From: Vibrio algarum
GTDB lineage: Bacteria > Pseudomonadota > Gammaproteobacteria > Enterobacterales > Vibrionaceae
Direction: 5' to 3'
Assembly: GCF_028204155.1 (NCBI RefSeq)
Contig: NZ_JAQLOI010000003.1
Coordinates: 186,001 to 250,000, forward strand
DNA length: 64,000 bases
The notes under the pieces were generated by a model. That model had not been told where the DNA came from. It worked only from the letters and a program-made list of their open reading frames with translations, and did not search any database. The position numbers were made by a program, and so were the translations under genes. Positions 8,470 through 15,864 of the stretch are shown piece after piece; the stretch's first letter is position 1; each line of letters begins with the position of its first letter.

Positions 8470-9879
8470 TTACCTTCGACGCTGCTGCAGCATATCAGTA
8501 ATCGATCCTTCTACCAATTCAGCACCAAAGACAACCGTCTCTGCTAAGGTCGGATGAGCATGAACTGTGTTGGCAAGGTCTTTTGCCGTGGCTTCCATCT
8601 TAATTGCTACCGCTACCTCATGGATCAATTCACCAGCATTGGCTCCACAGATACCAGCACCCAGTATCTTTCCCGAAACTTTATCAAACAGCAGCTTAGT
8701 CATACCATTTTCTGCACCAGCGCTCTGGGCTCTCCCGCTCACGATCCAAGGCACTTTGCCGATAGAATAATCAGAACCATTTTCCTTCGCCTCTTTCTCC
8801 GTTAGACCTACCCAAGCTACCTCTGGGCTAGTATACGCAACCGATGGAATCACTGCTTGAGCAAGGGAACCTTGGTGCCCACATACAGCCTCAGCCACTA
8901 TTTTTGCTTCATGACTAGCTTTGTGAGCCAGCATAGGACCACTAACGACGTCTCCGATTGCATATATATGCGGGATCTGAGTCTGCATCTGCTCATTTAC
9001 CAAGATTAATCCGTGTTCATCAACGTCTATGCCCAGCTCTTCTAGACCAATCTCTATAGTGTTAGGCTTACGACCAACCGCTATCAACACGGCATCATAG
9101 ACTTCACGCTCAGGCACCTTAGTGCCTTCCATCGCCACCTGAATACCCTCTTTCAACGAAGTTATCTCAGTTACACAAGTTTTGGTAAAAATGCGGTACT
9201 GTTTTTTCAGCTTTCTTAACAGTGGTTGAACCACATCCTTATCCGCAGATGGAATAATCTGATCCAGAGCCTCGACAAGAGTTATCTCTGAACCCAACGA
9301 AGAATAAACTTGAGCCATCTCCAACCCGATAATCCCACCGCCAACTATCAACAACTTTTTGGGTACACTATTAAGCGCAAGTGCATCCGTTGAATTCCAG
9401 ATCCGATGATCATCCGGGGCTATTGGCAAAGCAATAGGCCGAGATCCGGTGGCAATAATCGCATGTTTAAAGGTAACCAGTTGCCCATCCGCGTCTTCGA
9501 TTCTAAGGTTATTGCTATCTTGGAAAAAACCGCGGCCGCTCACTCTAATAATCTTTCGCGCTTTACATAAACTGTCCAAGCCATTGGTCATATTTCTAAT
9601 AATACTACCTTTATGGTCACGCAATTTTTCCAGATCAACATTCGGTTGCGTAAAACAGATTCCCATTGTGGCCGATTCTTTGGCTTCTTCAAGTATCGCC
9701 GCCCCATGCAAAAGAGTCTTTGAAGGGATGCACCCGACATTAACACAAACCCCACCCAGTGTACTGAGACGCTCAATAAGGCAAACTGACAAACCTAAAT
9801 CTGCAGCACGAAATGCCGCTGTGTAACCGCCAGGGCCTCCACCGAGAACGGCTACATCAACATTGATATTTTCTTTCAT
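8470..9879 (-). CDS. lpdA: dihydrolipoyl dehydrogenase
   Basis: FAD-dependent E3/L-protein that reoxidises the dihydrolipoyl group of 2-oxoacid dehydrogenases or of the glycine cleavage H-protein. At 469 residues it is full length: GGGPGGYTAAFRAADLG (FAD-binding GxGxxG), redox disulfide GGVCVNVGCIPSK, NAD-binding LLIVGGGIIGLEMA, FAD motif HIYAIGDVV, and C-terminal HAHPTLAE with the active-site His. It is downstream of glyA on the same strand with a gap of about 106 bases, so the pair probably serves glycine/serine one-carbon metabolism. No gcvT, gcvH or gcvP is present in the window. Confidence 0.93.
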   Translation of the reverse strand: MKENINVDVAVLGGGPGGYTAAFRAADLGLSVCLIERLSTLGGVCVNVGCIPSKTLLHGAAILEEAKESATMGICFTQPNVDLEKLRDHKGSIIRNMTNGLDSLCKARKIIRVSGRGFFQDSNNLRIEDADGQLVTFKHAIIATGSRPIALPIAPDDHRIWNSTDALALNSVPKKLLIVGGGIIGLEMAQVYSSLGSEITLVEALDQIIPSADKDVVQPLLRKLKKQYRIFTKTCVTEITSLKEGIQVAMEGTKVPEREVYDAVLIAVGRKPNTIEIGLEELGIDVDEHGLILVNEQMQTQIPHIYAIGDVVSGPMLAHKASHEAKIVAEAVCGHQGSLAQAVIPSVAYTSPEVAWVGLTEKEAKENGSDYSIGKVPWIVSGRAQSAGAENGMTKLLFDKVSGKILGAGICGANAGELIHEVAVAIKMEATAKDLANTVHAHPTLAETVVFGAELVEGSITDMLQQRRR

Positions 9880-9985
9880 TAACTTTCCCTATTACACTAT
9901 GACTCTGTATAAACTCTAAACGGTTTCTCACTAGTTGACTTCTCAAATTATCTTTATAAGTCGTGGCTATAAAGGTGGTTAAATG

Positions 9986-11281
9986 TTAGCAGTACAGAGG
10001 AAAACGACAGCACAGTTTCTGAACCTGCAACTTTATCTGTTGCTCAACCATACCAGAGTCTTTTTGATCAGATGCCAGCGCATCTATCACATCGCCTATC
10101 CACTCACCAATCTGCTGAAACTCTTCAGCTCCAAAGCCGCGACTAGTACCCGCTGGTGTACCCAAACGTATCCCTGAAGTCACCATCGGCTTTTCTGAAT
10201 CAAACGGTATGCCATTTTTGTTACAAGTAATACCCGCTCGTTCTAGTGCTTGCTCTACCTCATTACCTTTCAGTCCTTTTGGTCTTAGATCAACCAACAT
10301 TAAATGAGTATCGGTTCCTCCAGTGATAATGTTGCAGCCTCTAGTTTGCAAAACCTCAGCAAGGATTTTGGCATTATTTATGACCTTTCTTATATAGACA
10401 GTAAAGTCGGGCTCTAATGCTTCACCCAGTGCGACCGCTTTACTTGCAATAACATGCATTAGAGGCCCACCTTGCAGACCAGGGAATACCGCTGAATTGA
10501 TTTTTTTGTGGGTAGCCACATCATTGGTCATTGTCATACCACCTCGCGGCCCACGCAGTGTTTTATGTGTCGTCGTAGTGACCACATCGGCAAAAGGGAT
10601 TGGGCTTGGGTGTTCACCGGCAACAACCAAACCAGCAATATGTGCCATATCAACCATTAGCAGCGCATCGACTTCGTCGGCAATCTGGCGAAAACGAGCA
10701 AAGTCTATCTGGCGTGGTATGGCAGAGCCACCAGCAATGATCATCTTTGGTTTATGTTTTCGCGCTAGTTCACGAACTTGCTCATAATCAATGTCATAAG
10801 TGTCTGGCTTTACACCATACTGCACTGCATCGAACCATTTACCGGACATAGCCGGACTAGCGCCATGTGTTAAGTGCCCTCCCGCAGCCAAAGACATGCC
10901 AAGAATAGTATCTCCTGGTTCCAGCAATGCGAACATTACCGCAGCATTTGCCTGTGCGCCAGAGTGAGGCTGAACATTAACGTACTCACAACGAAATAGC
11001 TGTTTTGCTCTTTCAATAGCAACCTGCTCCACTGCATCCACGTTTACACAGCCTCCATAGTAACGTCTACTTGGATAGCCTTCCGCGTACTTATTAGTTA
11101 AGCAGGACCCCTGTGCTTGCATCACTGCTTTAGAAACAATATTTTCAGAAGCTATCAGTTCAATCTGTTGGTTTTGACGCTTTAACTCGGAATCAACTGC
11201 TGAAAATACTACACCATCAGTGTTTTCTAAATTTGCAGTAAAAAAAGCCTGCAGGTCATAACTATTATACGAATATTCCAT
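9986..11281 (-). CDS. glyA: serine hydroxymethyltransferase
   Basis: PLP enzyme interconverting serine + THF with glycine + 5,10-methylene-THF. At 431 residues it is full length: ELIASENIVSKAVMQAQGS, the tyrosine/glycine-rich PSRRYYGGC, the PLP-lysine motif TTTTHKTLRGPRGG, and TSGIRLGTPAGTSRG near the C-terminus. The N-terminal 15 residues (MEYSYNSYDLQAFFT) are longer than in E. coli GlyA and suggest the second, non-housekeeping SHMT found in vibrios near glycine cleavage genes (inference). It is the first gene of a glyA-lpd pair, behind a perfect palindrome at 11363-11378. Confidence 0.93.
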   Translation of the reverse strand: MEYSYNSYDLQAFFTANLENTDGVVFSAVDSELKRQNQQIELIASENIVSKAVMQAQGSCLTNKYAEGYPSRRYYGGCVNVDAVEQVAIERAKQLFRCEYVNVQPHSGAQANAAVMFALLEPGDTILGMSLAAGGHLTHGASPAMSGKWFDAVQYGVKPDTYDIDYEQVRELARKHKPKMIIAGGSAIPRQIDFARFRQIADEVDALLMVDMAHIAGLVVAGEHPSPIPFADVVTTTTHKTLRGPRGGMTMTNDVATHKKINSAVFPGLQGGPLMHVIASKAVALGEALEPDFTVYIRKVINNAKILAEVLQTRGCNIITGGTDTHLMLVDLRPKGLKGNEVEQALERAGITCNKNGIPFDSEKPMVTSGIRLGTPAGTSRGFGAEEFQQIGEWIGDVIDALASDQKDSGMVEQQIKLQVQKLCCRFPLYC

Positions 11282-11362
11282 TTCTAATTATCCTTATCTC
11301 AATATACAGGGGGTTAACTTTTCTTCACTATACTTATCTGGCATATGACGATCAATAGAAAA

Positions 11363-11378
11363 GTTTCCTATAGGAAAC
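11363..11378. promoter_or_regulatory. perfect 16-bp operator-like palindrome upstream of glyA
   Basis: GTTTCCTATAGGAAAC is a perfect dyad, 82 bases upstream of the glyA start. A second half site TATAGGAAAC recurs at 11524-11533. The shape is that of an operator for a homodimeric repressor or activator. No regulator gene remains next to it; the region further upstream is occupied by dead mobile elements. Confidence 0.5.
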
Positions 11379-11683
11379 AGCGTACCTGGACAATCAAGAT
11401 TATTAGGTGAGCACACAGCAATGACAATGAATCTATATCCAAACTCAAAATTTGCCTATAAATATCTAATAAACAAACTAAGTATATTTAGTCTCAGAAT
11501 CATTAAAAAAACAGTGCGTTCATTATAGGAAACAAAAACTATGAAGCTACTAACCCCTCATTATTGACTGTTCTAGTTAAAAAAAAGACGTATTTTCTAG
11601 CTAAAAATTACCGGTGGTATCAATTCGTCTTTTGACAGGAACAAGTTGCACTTAGCCGTATACTTCCCATACAACTCGTCTAT

Positions 11684-12010
11684 GTCGGATAGGCGACACC
11701 TGTTACCCGATACCGCCCTCCTGAGAACCGTACGTGCAACTTTCACTGCATTCAGCTCAACCTCCACTAAAGCGTTAGTGTGTAGCCCAGCAACTCACAA
11801 AGCAGTGACAACAGGGTCAAAGCATGAGTTACGACCTGTGTTTTTCACCTTACGTTCATTGAGAAAACCTTCCCAAAAAGGATCAAACGGATTCACCAGT
11901 CTCATGATTTTTACATGTCGCTTAATTGGCACCTTAGCGATATCAAACAGTCTAATCACGCCATACTTTCCTGCCTTTTTGAACCAGCCATGGAAAGTCC
12001 ATTGACCTTA
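11684..12010 (-). mobile_element. group II intron remnant (3' end and maturase tail)
   Basis: Reading the minus strand, a short frame gives HVKIMRLVNPFDPFWEGFLNERK, matching the region just before the HNH part of group II intron maturases (consensus ANPYDPAWExYFExR). It breaks off, and the RNA 3' end follows: a 34-nt domain V (11725-11758) and a domain VI-like stem GGCGG...GTCGCC, ending CTATCCGAC at about 11684, like a group II 3' splice end. The reverse transcriptase body and 5' RNA domains are gone, so it cannot move. It abuts a dead IS3 gene. Confidence 0.65.
11725..11758 (-). ncRNA. group II intron domain V (degenerate)
   Basis: A 34-nt hairpin, exactly the domain V length. The minus-strand 5' arm starts GAGC, containing the catalytic AGC triad; the cap is a GTGAAAGT-type GNRA tetraloop stem; the 3' arm ends CACGTACGGTTC. 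The 5' arm has GAGCTGAAT where GAGCCGTAT would pair best, so the lower stem is damaged. Confidence 0.65.
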
Positions 12011-12052
12011 CAAGTTCAGAAAATACTTATGTGCGACCCATTTGCGCCCCTT

Positions 12053-12426
12053 GTTTGGGTAATGACCGCGACTCTGGTCTGTGATGCGCTATCAATGGCA
12101 TTGTTCCGTAGAGGAATGTCCGAAGGGGTGATTATCCATAGTGATAGAGGTAGACAATATTGTTCAAAAGACTACAGAGACTCAATCTAAGCCCATAATC
12201 TAAAACAAAGTATGAGTAGGAAGGGGAATTGCTGGGATAACGCTTGTGTTGAAAGCTTTTTCCACTCAATGAAAGTAGAAGCCGTTCAATATGAGCCGAT
12301 AATGACACGAGAAGAGATGCGCCAAGCACTCTTTGAATATATCGAGGTTGATTATAATCGTACAAGAGGCACTGTGCTCTTGGGTATCTAAGCCCAGTTA
12401 ACTTTGAAAAACAATATGTCGCTTAA
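12053..12426 (+). pseudogene. IS3-family OrfB transposase remnant
   Basis: C-terminal half of a DDE integrase-type transposase. It reads VWVMTATLVCDALSMALF, then IIHSDRGRQYCSKDYRDSI with the second catalytic Asp, an in-frame TAA at 12188-12190, then AHNLKQSMSRKGNCWDNACV with the following ESFFHSMKVEA (catalytic Glu), and EYIEVDYNRTR. A frameshift near 12375 is needed to reach LGYLSPVNFEKQYVA. The N-terminal half, the first Asp and orfA are missing, so it is dead. Confidence 0.85.
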
Positions 12427-12753
12427 TGCGGTGTCCAGTCTAACTGGAGCAGATCAATCCCGTCTGACTTATCTTCTCAGCCACTATCCATTTCCCATAA
12501 TGCCTTAATAAGCGCTTTGTCGCTTTCCCGTCCCGTTATTTTTCAGATGGTTGCTATAAATACGACCAAGCTTATCGCTCCAATACCGATGGTTAACTTG
12601 AAAGTACACCATTGGTTAATGCCATTAAAACTCTAGCTGCCTTTTAAACATTAGCCAGGATTGAATTACCTCACACCAACGGCAAGGTATCAGCGGGACA
12701 ATAAACGCGTTCAATAAGCAAACTTTAATCCTAATAGAACAAAAGGTATAAAT
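12427..12753. other. upstream region of the tricarboxylate operon
   Basis: No gene seen. This stretch must hold the tctC promoter. An AAAGG-like Shine-Dalgarno (AAAAGG at about 12741) precedes the tctC ATG by 8 bases. I could not pick out a convincing CitB-type operator by eye. Confidence 0.3.
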
Positions 12754-13749
12754 ATGAAAAAAATAGTGAAAGCTGTAGGAAAGGTATCCACTGTAGCAGC
12801 AATTATATTTTCGGCTCTAGCCCCTTCAATAGCCGTTGCAGACAATTATCCTAACAAACCAATCAACTTCGTTGTTGGCTTTGGTGTAGGTGGTAGCGCT
12901 GACCGCATGACCCGCTCTATGGCTGGTTTTATCTCCGAAGAACTTGGGCAGCCAATCAAGGTAATCAATAAAAAAGGTGCAGGTACGCAGATCTCAGCAA
13001 ACTATGTACTTGCAAGGCCTGATGATGGTTATACCGTATATGCATCTACTTTTGCGCCATATTTATCAAACACAATTCTTAAAGGTGGTGCGAAGTACGC
13101 AGTTGACGATTTTTCTTATATAAACTTCCAGTGGTTCGACCAAGAGCTAATTGCAGCAAACAAAGACACTCCATACAAAGACTTGGCTTCACTTATTACT
13201 GCAATCAAAGAGAAACCAAAGTCGGTAAAAGCTGCGGTGGTTCAGGGGTCGGGCGGACACCTGATGGCAAAGTTGCTTCTTGATAAAAACGGTATTCCAC
13301 AAGAGAACCTCAATCTTGTTACTTTCAGTAGCGGTGGTAAAGCCCGTTCTGCAGTTGCTGGAGGTCAGGTAGATTTCATTATTATTAGTGCTCAGGGTAG
13401 TGAAGGTATTCGCGAGTTCCTGCACCCACTTGCTGTAGTAAGTGATAAGAGAAGTGATCATTGGAATGCACCGGCCGTAAACGAAGCACTCAAACCTCTA
13501 AATACCGAAGTACCAGTACTGACAGGCTCGATGCGTGGTTTCGCGGTAACAAAAGAGTTTAAGGAAAAATTCCCACAGCGTTACGAAAAACTTGCACTCG
13601 CAATCCAAAAGTCTTTGGCACGTAAAGACGTTCAGAAGTTCCTAAAAGCAAGTGATATAGGTGGTGACTGGGTAGGTCCAGAACATTCATCTGGATTAAT
13701 GAGCCAGAATTACAACACCTTTAAGCAATACAGTAATCTACTGGATTGA
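12754..13749 (+). CDS. tctC: tripartite tricarboxylate transporter binding protein (TctC)
   Basis: Periplasmic solute receptor of a TTT-family transporter, 331 residues. A long signal peptide (about residues 1-29, ending SIAVADN) is followed by YPNKPINFVVGFGVGGSADRMTR, the typical Bug/TctC start with the ligand-gripping loop, then VINKKGAGTQISANYVLARPDDGYTV. Citrate or a related tricarboxylate is the likely ligand because tctB, tctA and an aconitase follow directly. First gene of a four-gene operon; the next start is 55 bases downstream. Confidence 0.9.
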   Translation: MKKIVKAVGKVSTVAAIIFSALAPSIAVADNYPNKPINFVVGFGVGGSADRMTRSMAGFISEELGQPIKVINKKGAGTQISANYVLARPDDGYTVYASTFAPYLSNTILKGGAKYAVDDFSYINFQWFDQELIAANKDTPYKDLASLITAIKEKPKSVKAAVVQGSGGHLMAKLLLDKNGIPQENLNLVTFSSGGKARSAVAGGQVDFIIISAQGSEGIREFLHPLAVVSDKRSDHWNAPAVNEALKPLNTEVPVLTGSMRGFAVTKEFKEKFPQRYEKLALAIQKSLARKDVQKFLKASDIGGDWVGPEHSSGLMSQNYNTFKQYSNLLD

Positions 13750-13804
13750 TGCAACTATAGCTGCTCGTTTCGGGCAGCTATTAATCTCCCTGACGTGAGG
13801 ATTT

Positions 13805-14272
13805 ATGAAGATTTTCAATCTTAAGACCGCTGATTTTGTAGTTGTCAGTATTTTAGCTCTCTTTATATGTTGGTATGCGTGGTCAGCCTGGCAAACGTCA
13901 TCAACAGTCGAAAATATGATTCTAATTGTGCCGATAGCTGCCATTGCTCTTGTGCTTACTGTTGGTGAAATAATTCAACAAATTCGACGCAACGCCACTG
14001 ATATTAGTGTTGAGAACACAGAGGAAAAAGACTCTGTATTTACTGTGTTACCAATTATTGGTCTGTTTACCGTGTATGTGATGTCTCTTGAAACAATTGG
14101 CTTTGACGTTGCTACAACGCTTTTTGTTGCCGCGTTCCTTTGGTATCAAAAAGAACGCCGTCTAGTATGGTTAATTGGTTATAGCGTTGTATTCGGTCTG
14201 ATAATGTCGGTTTTCTTTGCCCAAATGCTCCCTTATCCAATGCCAATGTCATTGCTACCAACTGAATACTAA
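13805..14272 (+). CDS. tctB: tripartite tricarboxylate transporter small membrane subunit (TctB)
   Basis: Small membrane component of the TTT transporter, 155 residues with about four hydrophobic spans (residues 11-27, 36-55, 79-97, 115-148). The N-terminal ADFVVVSILALFICWYAW and C-terminal YPMPMSLLP are usual for TctB. Its sequence is poorly conserved across the family, so the call relies also on its place between tctC and tctA. GTGAGG lies just before the ATG. Confidence 0.85.
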   Translation: MKIFNLKTADFVVVSILALFICWYAWSAWQTSSTVENMILIVPIAAIALVLTVGEIIQQIRRNATDISVENTEEKDSVFTVLPIIGLFTVYVMSLETIGFDVATTLFVAAFLWYQKERRLVWLIGYSVVFGLIMSVFFAQMLPYPMPMSLLPTEY

Positions 14273-14281
14273 GGAAAAACT

Positions 14282-15802
14282 ATGTTAGATCTTTCAGCAA
14301 TACTAGCCGGTGGCGAACTACTATTGTCCTCTATTGGCCCCTGGCTATATGTTGTACCAGGTATGGTTATCGGATTGGTATTCGGTGCAATCCCAGGACT
14401 CCAAATTTCCATGGCGATGGCGATTTTCTTGCCAGCCACGCTTTATATGAACTTCCTGGAAGCTATGATTTTCCTGACAGCCATATTTACAGGTGGATCA
14501 TTTGGTAGTGGCATCCCTGCTATATTAATGAATATACCGGGGACATCTTCTGCAATTGCAACTGCATTTGATGGTTATCCTATGGCAAAAAAAGGTGAAC
14601 ACAACAAAGCTTTGGGCGTTGCATTGGGTGCATCATGTTTTGGTGCGATTTTTGGCTATATAATTTTGTTCATGCTTATTCAGCCAATTTCGTCGATGGT
14701 ACTAAAGCTAGGGCCATCTGAGATGTTCTTCGTTATCCTTTGGGGCATGACACTGATTGCAAGCCTCAAGGGCGACTATATGCTTAAAGGGTTGCTTTCC
14801 GGCTTCGTCGGTCTGCTTGTTGGTACAATCGGGTACAGTGAAGCTGGTGTGGCACGAGGTACAATGGGAAATGAATATCTTTTAGATGGTGTTCCAGTAA
14901 TTCCTGCAATGATGGGTATGTTTGCAGCTTCCGAGTTATTCAAACTGGCAAACACAAACTATCTTGTTGCAGATGAATCAGCACGAAAAGTAAGTATCAC
15001 TGAAATTCTTTCTGGTTTCAAATACTCATTCACACACCCTAAAGTACTTATTCGTGGCAGCTTGATCGGTGTCTTTGTTGGCGCAGTTCCTGGTGTTGGG
15101 TCATCTGTATCTAACCTGTTGTCTTATGTAGAAACGAAACGTGGTGACAAAAATCCAGATAGCTTTGGTCAGGGTAATCCAAAAGGTGTAATCGCAGCAG
15201 AGTCAGCAAACTCAACTTCTGAAGCAGGATCTATGGCAACACTACTTGCCCTGGGCATCCCTGGTGGTGGAGCAACAGCCGTGATGCTAGCAGCATTTGC
15301 AATGCATAATATCACTGGTGGCCCACAGTTCATCCGAGAACAAACGGATATTGTATACGCGATCATTATGGGTAACTTTGTTCAGGTATTCCTACTTATT
15401 GGCCTAGGTCTGATCTTCATTCCTATTTTGGCTAACGTCGTTAAGGTACCAATGAACATTCTGATACCGTCAGTATTGTCCATGGCCGTATTCGGCTCAT
15501 TTGGTTTGACCGGAAATATCTCAGGCCCTGTTACAGTACTTGCGTTTTCCATTGTTGGTTGGATATTCAGTCGACTGAACTACTCGGTGCCAGCGGCAGT
15601 CATTGGCATTCTGTTGGGAGGAATGGCAGAGAGTCACTTACTGCATACCTACCAAATTAGCGGCGGAGAATTCAGCTACCTGTTTGAACGCCCAATCACC
15701 ATGTTGATTCTGTTTCTACTATTGCTATCGCTGTTTGGCTCGAAAATTACTGGAGCTCTATCCAAGCGCGCAACTAAATCTTCAGCGACAACATCAGTTT
15801 AA
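14282..15802 (+). CDS. tctA: tripartite tricarboxylate transporter large membrane subunit (TctA)
   Basis: Main permease of the TTT transporter, 506 residues, with ten or more hydrophobic spans. Family landmarks are GLVFGAIPGLQISMAMAIF near the N-terminus, FTGGSFGSGIPAILMNIPGT, and the second half-repeat VGAVPGVGSSVSNLLSY followed by ALGIPGGGATAVMLAAF. The two glycine-proline-rich loops are the expected transport motifs. It works with TctB in the inner membrane and with TctC in the periplasm. It starts 9 bases after tctB. Confidence 0.93.
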   Translation: MLDLSAILAGGELLLSSIGPWLYVVPGMVIGLVFGAIPGLQISMAMAIFLPATLYMNFLEAMIFLTAIFTGGSFGSGIPAILMNIPGTSSAIATAFDGYPMAKKGEHNKALGVALGASCFGAIFGYIILFMLIQPISSMVLKLGPSEMFFVILWGMTLIASLKGDYMLKGLLSGFVGLLVGTIGYSEAGVARGTMGNEYLLDGVPVIPAMMGMFAASELFKLANTNYLVADESARKVSITEILSGFKYSFTHPKVLIRGSLIGVFVGAVPGVGSSVSNLLSYVETKRGDKNPDSFGQGNPKGVIAAESANSTSEAGSMATLLALGIPGGGATAVMLAAFAMHNITGGPQFIREQTDIVYAIIMGNFVQVFLLIGLGLIFIPILANVVKVPMNILIPSVLSMAVFGSFGLTGNISGPVTVLAFSIVGWIFSRLNYSVPAAVIGILLGGMAESHLLHTYQISGGEFSYLFERPITMLILFLLLLSLFGSKITGALSKRATKSSATTSV

Positions 15803-15864
15803 GTATCAGAAGACCTACTATTCCATTGGTCGGTCTTCGTTTTAGTTCTTAATAGGAAAAAAAC

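Noticed and set aside
11282..11362. Glycine riboswitch before glyA
   Set aside because: I looked for the conserved glycine aptamer cores and did not see them; only the palindrome further upstream stands out.
11646..12190. Plus-strand frames of 119 and 91 residues
   Set aside because: The first runs antisense through the group II intron end; the second is only meaningful from 12053 on as IS3 OrfB, which is listed as a pseudogene.
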